From Sphagnum compactum (taxonomy: Eukaryota > Bryophyta > Sphagnopsida > Sphagnales): a stretch of DNA of 64,000 nt. Positions 12,640-23,800 of the stretch are shown here, piece by piece (the stretch's first letter is position 1; the number at the start of each line of letters is the position of its first letter). The stretch covers positions 15,000,875 to 15,064,874 of the forward strand of contig OZ234495.1 in NCBI GenBank assembly GCA_965153455.1. Direction: 5' to 3'. The translations under genes were made by a program, and so were the position numbers. Under the pieces are notes generated by a model, which had not been told where the DNA came from, ran no database searches, and saw only the letters and a list, made by a program, of their open reading frames with translations.

Positions 12640-14240
12640 TATGGCAAATTGGGAAGGAAATGCTTGAAGTTCATGTGTATGCCTTAGTAACAACCATTGT
12701 TGTTTCATTTCTAGAGAAGTTTTGTCATGCATTGTATAAATGTGTAACAAATGCAAGATCTAGACAACCTTTTTTTCATAGACCTTTACTTCTCACAATT
12801 GATTGTCCTTTTTGGTGGTGGAACGGTGTTTTTAAAAATACACCAACCTTTGTTAGAAGGCATTTGCAACAATTTTTAAATCAAAGAAAGTCAACCTTTA
12901 ACAATGGACAATCCTTGCCATTGAGGCAATATCACAATTGATGAAAGATTCAATCACTTTGGCCATATAGATGCAATCAATGCATGATGGAAATAGTTGT
13001 TTTCATGCATTTAAAAAATTTAATTATCTTGGACTTATTACATTGAATGATGGCGGTACAAAAACAAGAATAAGCCAATCAAAGATTATGGGGAATCATT
13101 CGCTTCATTTCATAAAATGCATAAAGTCAAACACACATGCATTTGGAAATGTGGTGAAACAAGAACTAATGATGTGATAATTACATTGTTGTGGGGTTGT
13201 TGTATGTTGGAGAATCTTTAAAAGCTTTTGTGTCTATCTTTGTATTATCCATGATGATGATGACAACAACTTTATTTGGAAAAATAAAGGTCATAATGTT
13301 TTTGCAAGCACGGTTAGGTAAATCATGTTTTGTTGTTATCCTTTTGAAATTTCTGTGTTGGAGACATTGGCTTAATTCATGGTTATTTTGGTGTTATGAG
13401 ATTAACAATTGTGAAAATATTTATGTTATATATGTTTCTTTTCATGTTATGTTATTCAAAAAAATGAAGTCATATACGGCTTTAATTCCTAGGCCTCTCT
13501 CTTGCTTGAGTGCAACATAAATGGAACTCCTTGACGATTGTAATCAATAGAAGTAAGCATGTAGGGTGATGAAGCTCAAATGACTCTTTATCCAAAACAT
13601 TTACATACAATGACAATTTAGCTAGGTCAAGCATATACAATAATGTGATGTGGCAAAACATAAAAGTTGTGAAGAAATTGAATAATTAATGAACACAACT
13701 TTTTTTTTTCACATTCTAGGAATGTCAAGTTTTTTCCACAACAATGAAAGGATTAAAGTTTGAAGGCATGCTTGATGCAAGCCAAGAAAAAAAATTGCAA
13801 TTGGATGGGGATCTTCACTAGTTCTTTTGACTCCAATTTGGGATGGTGATGATGTATATGCTTTGGCAAGTAACACAACAAATCTAGACATGCTTGTAAA
13901 CAATAGCACAAGTATCTTGAGCTTCTTATACACTAGTTTGCTATCATTTTTAAATGTACTAAATTGGTATCATAATGTCATTTTTTTTGTTTTGGCTATG
14001 TATCTTTTATATTTATTCATTTTTCTTATATCAATTTCTTTTATGATATGTAATGTCAACTGGAAATGGGTTTTCTTTGAACCATTGTTGCATTCTCCAA
14101 AGAACAAGGATGAAATTGTGAATGTATGTATTAATGCAAAGAGGCATCATATTCATGCCAACAAATAGATGATGCCTTATGATGGAAATGATGTTGGCTA
14201 GGATGACATGACAGATTATTGTCAATAAGAGTTTCAAAAT
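12640..14240 (+). pseudogene. Cluster of decayed ORFs, unrecognised
   Basis: Several plus-strand ORFs of 68-113 codons lie close together (12660-12941, 12971-13177, 13191-13520, 13827-14168). Reading across frames gives stretches such as QPLLEGICNNF and KCGETRTNDVIITLLWG that look more like protein than the flanks do. Stops and shifts break every frame. A worn transposon gene is the likeliest explanation, but I recognise no domain. Confidence 0.3.
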
Positions 14241-16250
14241 TAGTTTTCAAAATTTAGTGACATGTCGCACTTGGATTTGGTTATTTAATTTGGTTTCAAT
14301 TTAATTCGTTTAGTTTGGATAAATGGTTTCAACTCAATTTGGTTTGATAGTTCACTATATGCAACCTACTTTAATGATTTTACATGTACCATCAAAGTCT
14401 AAGCTAATCCAACAATGACATCAGTAATAGTACATGCACAAGTCTTGAATCTAAATAAAGGTTTGTTCATTTATGTGAAGGTGTTGTTTGCAATTATAGT
14501 TGCATGGATGAACATGTGATAATAATGTCTTCTCGGAGTTGCACTAATGCATGGACAATTGTTGTACCATTTTTACATTCCATTTCTTAAGAAAGTAATT
14601 GTCTTATAAATTGCTACATGTTTTTAAAAGCTCCAAAATATGTGGGGTATTTGCCTTTGACTAAACTAACTATACTTACACATCAAGTCCAAGAATGCCA
14701 AAATTCAATGAAGTTAAAATCAAACAACATATTGATCCCAATTTGAGGAATGATTATCATGCCAAGGTTGTTGTCAAGGTACATTGAATGCAATATTATA
14801 TGTACTTTCATTGCTCACCTGTAGAAATGTTCAATATTTGTTAGAAGAGTATTTTGTAGATTATTATAGAATCAACAAAATGGAGACTTGCCAACAATGG
14901 CCACTTGCCATTTACAATATTTCTTCATGCATAAGCTATCAAATTTGTATCGTTACCTCCTTTATGCAATTTGTACACTACATATAAACAAGATTCCACC
15001 AAAATTTCAACTAAACAATAGTACATAGTTATATCTTTTGTGAGAACAAAAAAAAATTGGATGGTTTGGTGAAAATGAATTTGTGTAAAAAACAATTAGA
15101 ATCACAACTCTCAATTTTATTTTCTCCATTTTCTTACATTTTTTTCATTAGTTGATTTATAATATTTTCAACATTAGAATCATCCATGAACATGATTGGG
15201 GTTTGAAGGAAAATTGAATTACAATTTTCAAAACAAATTCCCCTTGGTAGTTTCCCAACTTTTTTTTTCTCATTCCAAGGAAAAACAACTAGCACAATCT
15301 ATATGTGCAAAAAACTTTATATGCCAAATAGACCTTAAGTTTTTTCAAATGATTTTGCAAGTTTAACTTGAATTTCTTGTTGTATTCATCCTTCTTTAAA
15401 GCATATGGTAGCTTGTATTTTTCTTTTTCACATGGTTCCTATAGTGTGATAATCATATTAGGAAATCTATCTTTTTCAAAACTCCAATCTAATTTTTAGA
15501 ATTTTAATATTATGTATTCCTAAAATTTGTAAAAAATTTATGCAACTAGTAATGAAGGAAATTTCAATCACAAAAAACATTAGTACAACATAGCAACATC
15601 ATTAGAACATAAGATAATTATGAAAATGTATTGAACATCATACAAATGAAAATCAAATCTTTTTGACAATTGTCTAAAGATGGGAAAAATGTATGAACCA
15701 TACATATAGAAAACATGTGAATAGAATTGTGAAGAGACTTAAAAATAAGGATACAACACATTTTAGATTTCATTTTATACTTATGATGTTTGTGAAAATA
15801 ATATCCATGTTGAGTTTATTCAATTCATAAAAACTTTCAAATTCATCAAATCACAATCTTTCAAAATCATTTACAGATTCCTTGGTTTACAATAATTGAC
15901 AATAAACTTTAAATGTATTGTGAGAATAAAATATGGATTTCATACCTTACACAATCCAAAGATGTGTAGTTCACACATTCATCCAAAAAGCCCAAATTAA
16001 AAATGGAATGTTTTCAAAGTGAAAACATGAAAGCAAGGGATATTGAGTGGTTGAAGGAGGAAAAAAAAGTTGGCCCAACATATTTAGAAAAACATTATTG
16101 GATTATTTTTAATGGTTTCTATAATAAAGTTAGATTATGGATCAAGACATGGGCCTTGCATTCCCAAATTGTTGTTCACATATTTCCCATAACAAGCATA
16201 TATGGTAGACCCCAAATTTTCTTTTAAAAAATGGCAACATTTGCAAAACA
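14241..16250. other. AT-rich intergenic, nothing recognised
   Basis: Only short ORFs. One at 16003-16227 (plus) reads smoothly but matches no family I know. Confidence 0.45.
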
Positions 16251-16259
16251 CAAAAAAAA

Positions 16260-16335
16260 CAAGCATGTGTTTTTGCACAAAAACAAGCATGTGTTTTTGC
16301 ACAAAAACAAGAATGTGTTTTTGCACAAAAACAAA
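16260..16335. repeat. 24-bp tandem repeat, three units
   Basis: The unit CAAGCATGTGTTTTTGCACA plus AAAA starts at 16260, 16284 and 16308, an exact 24-base spacing, with one base changed in the third copy. Confidence 0.93.
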
Positions 16336-17016
16336 TAGCTCAAGTCACCAAAATTCTCTCTTTCATTGAACAAATGGTTCAACAAGATGAACAAAAGCTT
16401 ACAAGATCTAAGTTTCCAATTGATGGGTTGTTTTGAAGTCTACCCATATGCTTGTTGGATTTCTTTTCAAAATATGAATGTTGGGTAATTGATTTAATCA
16501 TGTCTCTATATCATTTTATTTTGTTTGGGTTGTCACTTGCCTTTTTGTATCACAAGGTTTCATATCTCTATGAAATGTAAAAAAATCTCATATGACTAAT
16601 TTTTTAAATGATTTTTTTAATAAACATACAAATAATTAAGCTTCAATTTTTAAAAATATTATTAAAATGAGATTCTTAAAAATTTGATTTGAAAGATTAT
16701 GCAAGAATTGATTAAAATAAAACACGTCAATTTGAAAATAAATTAAAATTTTAATATAAAATTCTTTTTTGAGATATAAATGTTTTAAATTAATTTGATG
16801 TTTTTGAAAAACTTTCAATAAGGCTTTGTTGAAGATTTAATAACCAAAATCATAATGAAATGAAATTTTAATTGATTAATTTGTTTGTATTGTTATTGCC
16901 TTTTATGTTATAAAAATTTATTATTGCCCTAAGATTGTAGACATGTGTGTATGATTTTAAGTTTTACCAAGCATGTATGGGGCAAACACAACTAATTTTT
17001 ACTGTGATTTATGTAA

Positions 17017-17058
17017 GGGAAGGGTCTAAACCCTAAACCCTAAACCTAGACCCTTCCC
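17017..17058. promoter_or_regulatory. Telomere-motif (telo-box) hairpin upstream of the RING/IBR gene
   Basis: A perfect 12-bp inverted repeat, GGGAAGGGTCTA (17017-17028) and TAGACCCTTCCC (17047-17058), encloses AACCCTAAACCCTAAACC. AAACCCTAA is the known telo-box motif of plant promoters. The structure lies 307 bases before the ATG at 17365. The motif is seen; the regulatory role is inferred. Confidence 0.6.
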
Positions 17059-17127
17059 CTATACACAACCTCCTATGGAACTGCCACTCCTGTACACAAC
17101 CTATCAACAGTGTGAGATTGGATGGAT

Positions 17128-17153
17128 TTGGTTTTGGTTTTGGTTTTGGTTTT
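17128..17153. repeat. (GGTTTT)n run
   Basis: Four GGTTTT units and degenerate edges, in the probable promoter or leader of the RING/IBR gene. Confidence 0.85.
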
Positions 17154-17364
17154 TCTGTAGGTAACTAGCTTTTCTTGGATGAAAGATGTGAAAAAAAAAT
17201 ACAAATGTTGTTTAATCATCCACATAAATTAGGTTTACATCCAGACTGTTCATCCCTATCTGTTTGGTTATGTAGCTTGTGCGAGCAGGACAAGGGAAAA
17301 TTTGGTCGCTGGATTTGCACTGTGAGCAGCAGCGTCGTCGTCGCGGAGCACGTTTCCAAATGTC

Positions 17365-19132
17365 ATGGACGGGTTGTTGGAAGGCGATCCGGTGGTAGAG
17401 CAAATCCTTGAGCCGCCCAGCGAGAGTGTTATTCGCAGGGCAGCGAGATCGCTGAATTTTGTGAAGGGGGAATATGAAGATGAAGATGGAGACTTAGCCA
17501 CGGGTTTCATCATCGCTGACACACCTCCGTTGCTGCCGCCTGAATCTAGGGTTTATGGTCAATCTCTGGGTAGCAGCCATGGAGGTGGTGGTGGTTCCGA
17601 GCTTGGAACTTCACCATGTAACAACAACCCACCTCTGGTGGATGAAGCATCACATAGTGGGTCTTCAACATTTGACGTATCCAAGGGAGAGGGCTCCGCA
17701 GCAGGCTTCTTCTTGCAGACGAGGGGAAACACTGCTAACCGGCCGGAATTATGCAACAGGAAGAGGGACGTTGTCTTTCTTTCAGACGACACTGATGACG
17801 AAGAAGAAGAAGAAGAAGAAGAAGAAGAAGAATCATCTTTCTTTTGTGAGCTTTGTGAGGAATCGGCTGGTTTACACTTAATCGCTTCAATGTTAAGTTG
17901 TACCTGCCTTGTTTGCATCACTTGTGTTCAGCTTCATGTTGTTTCCTTGCTCACTGGGGCAACTCAACAAGAGGGAAATGAGAAGGAGAGCAGCAGCAGG
18001 TTTAGAAAGGAAAGCACAAAGGTGGTGATGGTGTTAGGAGAGACAGAAGATGAAGACCGGATCAAGGAACAAGTGCATGAGCCACAAGTGGAGTCGTTTA
18101 GGGTTCTGTCCAGGCAGCAGTTGGAATGGATTCCATGCCCTAAACCTTCATGTAGTGGACAAATTTCTCTTTCTGCTTGCCAAATTCTTGCCCCCGAGGC
18201 CTTCAGGCATGTCTTCTGATCTTCCCTCCTTTTCTCTGTGTCATGTGAGGAGAAAATTTTGAGCAGTTAGTATATACAATTTGGCACCACCAGTCAAGAA
18301 ACATGAAGTCAGTGGGGGAGCAGTAACTGCAGTTAGTCACTGTCATTCAGTATGAAGGTGATGGTTTGCTCCTTTGTGCATGACAGTCTCAAGGTTATGG
18401 CTCCACTGATTGCATTTGTGTTGGGTTTGGCTGCAATTGACACACCAGCTACCCTTGAGCTTTTATTGTGGAGTTCTCTGCAATCTCATACGGTGTATTC
18501 ATTCTAGATGAACTGTTTGATGTAGCACCATTCATGAGATTTGTTTTCATGGTCAAATTGAGTCTCTTATGGGATTGTCTGTGAGACCTTCATCAGATTG
18601 TCAGCAGCTCTTGAAGTCTTAGTGCTAGTATTTTCAGGAGGCCTGTTGGGGCCTGTTGTGTGAAACAGGTTTGGTGAGGATTGCCACAGCTCAAAAGCTT
18701 TTTGAAAATCAAATGCAACTTAAGAGGCATGAAGACTGTTTTGAAAATCCTCTTGCTTTTGTGGTGACCTCACATACGTAGATTCTGTTTTATGCCAGGT
18801 TGTGGGAAGAGGCAGCCAATGAGACTCTCTTTGAGGAAAATGCAGCTTTTGTGAAATGTCCTGGCTGCAAAGTGGTGTTTGAAAAAGTTATAGGCGTGGT
18901 CCCCCCAGGAGTTGCCCTCACAGGGGTGCCAGAACTGGACCGCACAGCACCATTCATTGAGCTTGACAATGAAGGGCACCGTCTATCACGGTCTGCAATG
19001 TGTCACAAGGCAGCCAACCGATTTCGCTGCCGGATGTGCTCCATAGATTTCTGTGGCCTATGTATGGTGTGTCCATACCATTTGGGGAAGGCTTGTGAGG
19101 AAGTGGAAGAGGAAAAGAATTCCACCAAGTGA
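17365..19132 (+). CDS. RING/IBR zinc-finger protein, RBR-like, no RING2
   Basis: Two exons, 17365-18206 and 18799-19132, give 391 residues. The N-terminal ~145 residues are low complexity, with a Glu run from (GAA)n at 17800-17832. A RING1-like block follows: CELC near residue 157, then CTCLVCITC. The text IPCPKPSCSGQISLSAC then LAPEAFRLWEEA resembles the end of the RING1-to-IBR linker of RBR proteins. Exon 2 has CPGC, then after a long insert FRCRMC, FCGLC, PYHLGKACEE, an IBR-type C6HC pattern. The protein stops there, so the RING2 with the catalytic Cys of RBR ligases is absent. It may be a non-catalytic relative or a substrate adaptor. The exon junction fits only if the donor is GC (CAG, then GCATGT): the phase and the text AFR-LWEEA demand it. 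AATAAA lies five bases after the stop. Confidence 0.7.
17800..17832 (+). repeat. (GAA)n trinucleotide run in coding sequence
   Basis: Eleven GAA units encode the poly-Glu tract of the RING/IBR protein. The tract is likely to vary in length between alleles. Confidence 0.95.
18207..18798 (+). other. GC-AG intron of the RING/IBR gene
   Basis: Exon 2 begins one base before TTG TGG GAA, so exon 1 must end after the second base of a codon. That places the donor at GCATGTC. The only close GT (three bases later) gives the wrong phase and would leave the frame closed. The acceptor is TTTATGCCAG. Confidence 0.6.
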
Positions 19133-20825
19133 AATTAATAAATGCCCCTGCCCTCTGAGCTCTTGCACACAGACTGAGCATTTGAGTGTTACCTAGAAAT
19201 CAGGTTGGTATCATACCCTAGGTCATGGACAGTTTGTACATTTTTTGCTGATACACAATAGATAGGGTGGATTATTCCAACAAGAAACATGTAACGTTCT
19301 GATTATCGTTTTCTTGAAATTGTTCAGTTATATACAAGATCATACCAAACCATCTGTTCACTTGATGCAGGTCAAATCAAATGGAGAAAGGAAGGATTGA
19401 TATAATGTGGTGAAAATGGAGGATTTTGTTCCAGTTAATGAGTTTTGTTTCAAGTGTTTGTGATGCAAGAGACTGTCTAAGTCTGCACCTGGAGCACAGA
19501 ATGCCAGTATTCACTATGATGGTGTGTTAAGGTGACAACTTGCTTACCTTGGCTTTTTGCAATTCAGGGTTCAAAGAATCTAGCCTTTCCTAAGTTTGCA
19601 AACTCTTCTTATTTTCAAACTACAGTGACTTTATTTGAGAGCAACTTGTCAATCATTGTGATCAATGATGATGCAGATAATGAAAATAGTTCTATTTGTG
19701 GGACAAAATAGCGATTCCCTTGTTTATGTGACATACTTCCCCCTGTTTTATTTTGTTCCATGAACTTCTTCAACTAATGTAAGAACACTGTTGAATGATT
19801 TGCAGTCTTAACTCAGACAGGAGAAGCAGGACTACTGGTGAACAGGATAAGCCCTCCACCAAAAGTAGGACCAAGCTGGGGATGAGGAGAAAATGCCAGA
19901 ATGGTTGTTATGTGTAGGACACACCCTTCAAATTAGAATTTTGTGTAAGCAGAATTTGATGATTTGGATTCAACTCATTTGATAACTTGTGACACTTGAA
20001 TCTCAATGATCATGTGGTCACAGCCATGGACAGCATATGCCTAGGGCAATACCCACTCTACACTACATGGACCTGTGCCTTAAGGGTATGAAAGCAGGAG
20101 ATACTGAAGCTATCTGAGTTTATGCACTTTTGAGCCTACAGATGACGAAAATTAAATCATGAGCAAATTACATGGGGAGTCAGAAACATACATGTGCACA
20201 GTTTATGTGCACAAGGTCAATCAGGCTTGCTAACACAGAGATAGCCAGCTGTCCCATGAGAAGTACTTGGTACTGAGGAAATCTTGATCCATCTTTCATG
20301 ACCTCTCCAAATGATGATTCAGCAGTTTATATGTGTTATTCACTAGGTTTCAACCAAGCTCCACCTGAAACCCTGCTGGGTCACACACCAATGGGGTTCA
20401 ACCCTGACCACCAGCATTTTGTATTGTGACCTTGAAGCACTGGAACAATACTTCATGTTTGTTGAACCCCATGCGAAGCCTAGAGTCCACCTTTGAAACT
20501 TTAATTCCCAATTCAGTAATGCAGATACTACAGCAAATAAATCTGAAGCATGTCTCTAAGTAGGCCTTCATGATATGTGTATCTAGTATGAATAGTGAGA
20601 CAGGTATCAACCCAGGGACTAGAGAGGTATCGAGCTCCAATTTACTGTATCCCTCACAGTGCGCATCTGTAAGGTCAAGCATACCTTATCTGAAAATTAC
20701 CAGTTATAAGCAAATAATGTGTAGCTTCTGAAGAGCTTCTCAACCCTTGTCAAAAGGGAATTCAAGCAACCTACAACTTGCTTCATTGTGGGCTCTGTCA
20801 TAAATACACATTTTAGTGTTCTCTA
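19133..20825. other. Interval between two convergent genes
   Basis: Holds the 3' UTRs of the RING/IBR gene (plus) and asparagine synthetase (minus). Composition is moderate and I see no further coding homology; the ORF at 20398-20682 (minus) is not recognised. Confidence 0.5.
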
Positions 20826-23800
20826 TTAAGCAAGTGCACTAACCTCTAGGACATTGCCATCAACAAGTTTAGGCTTTTTCGTTGGAGACTCCTCTACAGA
20901 TCCATTGATGTCTGTAACTTCCACAGGAGACTCCTCTGTGTAGGCTGCCACATGCACACCTGAAGCTGCCCTTCCTGATGGATCTAAGTTGTTTGACCAT
21001 GCCTTATCCCAGGCAATAGCAGCTGCTGTACTGCATGCCACACTTGGACCTCCAGGTACTGTGAATCGTGCTGATTGCTGCCATATACAGACAGTCAGAA
21101 AGGGATCACAACAGCTGGGACCCAACTCGCTGAGAGGATAACTTCCCTTTTTCAGTGACAAAAACAAATTGATGCTCTAATGATTGACAAATCCATTCCT
21201 AAAGTTCTTCAATGTCCGCAGCAAACACTACTATTTTTTTGACAGGTTTGTGCTATTGTGTATCCCCACCTCTACAGGCGATCTAGATCTTGAACTCACA
21301 CAATCCACACTCGTCAGGGTTAGGTAGGTCACAAGATCGACCTAACAGCACTAAATCTCAAGCGTGTCTGATAGTACTTCATACACAATTTCATCACCTT
21401 TTCAAACTGAGACTCTATAGAATATACACAAATTGTTACTCTGAAGACTTTCTTTATCAACATGCCCAGACTCTGCAGTGGAAGGGCCTGAGGTAAGAGA
21501 GGATTGATCAAGTTCCAACTTTGCTATGCATAACCCATATCAGTACTGGAACTGCTTAATCCACATACTTGTATGACCATCTCATTTCTGTGCATGACAC
21601 TTGGATACCTGTTCTGTGTCCAAGTGATTGTGCACATGCATACATCAATAACTGAAATGGAAGGTGAGGTTTTCCTCAGCCGAGAACAGGCAGTCTTGCT
21701 GCTCATGACAGTACATCCAAATTGCATATGAGAGAAAATGTCCAATCCCATGACCACCAAAGTTCAAAAGAAGTGATGAAGTGTTAAAAGTACTGACTTG
21801 AGGGAAGTGTTTCTCAAAGAGCATGCGATAGTAATAGGCTTCCTTGGTGCCTGGTGTGTTGTGCGGGTACACATGGACTGCATTTGCCATCATAAGATCT
21901 GTCACCTGCACATTTTCATGATCAAGACATGCTATTTTCTTCAGCAACTGACCATCTCCTTTTCCATTGTGTATTGGATAATCAACAAGCAATTAATGAG
22001 CAACACCAATTCTTTGACAGAAACTGTTTCAGCTTCACACTATGCAAGTCCCTGAGTAACCCTGAAGGAAATACAGGGACATAAAAGTAGCAAGGAGGTT
22101 ACATGACTAGCTGCATGATCCTTCAGCCCATCAATCCAGCTGTATCCCACCCCATCACTAAATTGCTCCTTTTGTCTGAACAAAATGTGCTGTCACAGTA
22201 CCAATCCATCCCCCTTTTAGACAATTGCCTCAAAGTGAAATATCTAAGCAATTGAGAGTGATCGCTAAAAATCCTCACATTTCTCCATAATATCCTGCTA
22301 CAACTTAAGACATGTCGATTCTATCCTGATATCAGGATTCTATCTATGTGGATAGCAGGATCCTGCATAATTGCTCCCATGAATAGTGGAGGAAAACAGA
22401 GAATCTAATCAACAAAACACTTCTGAGGACTGCAGTATGCCAGCAGTGTTGAACTAGTGCATAACAAGACAGCAAGAAGCATCAACCTGTGGCAAAAATG
22501 GGTCATCTTTGTCATCAAATGCTTTCCGCAATATATATTTTTCAATGCGTCCTTCTTTCAGTTGCACCTGCACAAAGAACCATGGGCCATATGCTGTCAA
22601 TATAAATAGCATACATGATGCAGTAGAATGCCCAAATACTGCAGAGACAGACAATATTTGAAGTCACAATAGATCTCAGTCCCTGCTCTATCTGAAAGCT
22701 AGAACTTGAGACATGTGGATTCTATTTAGCTGAAAACAGAACCTCCTGGCACAACGATCAATCTTGTGGTAGACTTGAGAGAGAGAATTGCACCATCTTC
22801 TCTGCAGGGTCGATTGACATGGCAAGATCAATGAAGTCTTTGTCCAGAAAGGGCACACGTGCTTCAACTCCCCACGCTGATGTAGACTTGTTAGCCCTCA
22901 GGCAATCATACAGGTGGAGTGCCTTTATCTGCACAAAAGAAGCATCAACAAGACATCACAAATGCCACTTACTGTGATTCAGCTCACAAGATGTCATTTA
23001 GAAATGACCAAAGCACCCTAAAATTTAAAAGCTCACAGAATCAGTGTTCTGATTTGAGTTAGAGACAGAACAAAATGTAGACTGAAGCTAGGAAAGATAG
23101 TCCTACCTTCCTACATGTTTCACGATGGAGTTCCTCCTTATTAGGAGCCTTGTGGAAATACAGGTATCCACCGAATATTTCATCAGATCCCTCACCAGAG
23201 ATTACCATCTTAACACCAAGGGCCTTGATTTTCCTTGACATTAAGAACATGGGAGTGCTAGCTCGGATTGTAGTCACATCATAGGTTTCAATGTGATAAA
23301 TCACATCAGATAGTGCATCCAAGCCCTCCTGCAACAGCTCTCACAACAGCTTTTGTTCAACAAAAACTGCCATGACCAAAGGTGCCCCACAGATATTGAA
23401 GCACAACACATTGTTCAAGGTCTCAGCTCCATATAGACAGAAATCAACTGGCTACAGAAAGGGTACATGCTAACCTGGACAGTGAAGTAGAATTCATGAT
23501 GGTGTGTGCCAAGGTAATCTGCCACTTCCTTTGCAGCTTTCAGGTCAGGCGATCCCTGCACCAAGAACACAATTAGTTATCACAAACCTCTTCTTCAACT
23601 CCATCATCAAGTCCTGGTCATTTCTTTGACTCCAAAACCATCCATTTCTATAGGTTGAACCTGTCTACAACAAATTCACCTGGAAGTCCAGCAACAAGAA
23701 AAACACCCTATCCCAACAGTGAAAGCAATAGTGGAGCATATAACAATATCTTTCATAAGAATAGAGAAATCTCTATTCTCATGATGAAGAAGAAACAGCA

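Noticed and set aside
17555-17921. ORFs of 108 and 120 codons on both strands inside the RING/IBR gene
   Set aside because: They are shadows of the real frame and consist of poly-Lys or poly-Ser from the (GAA)n run.
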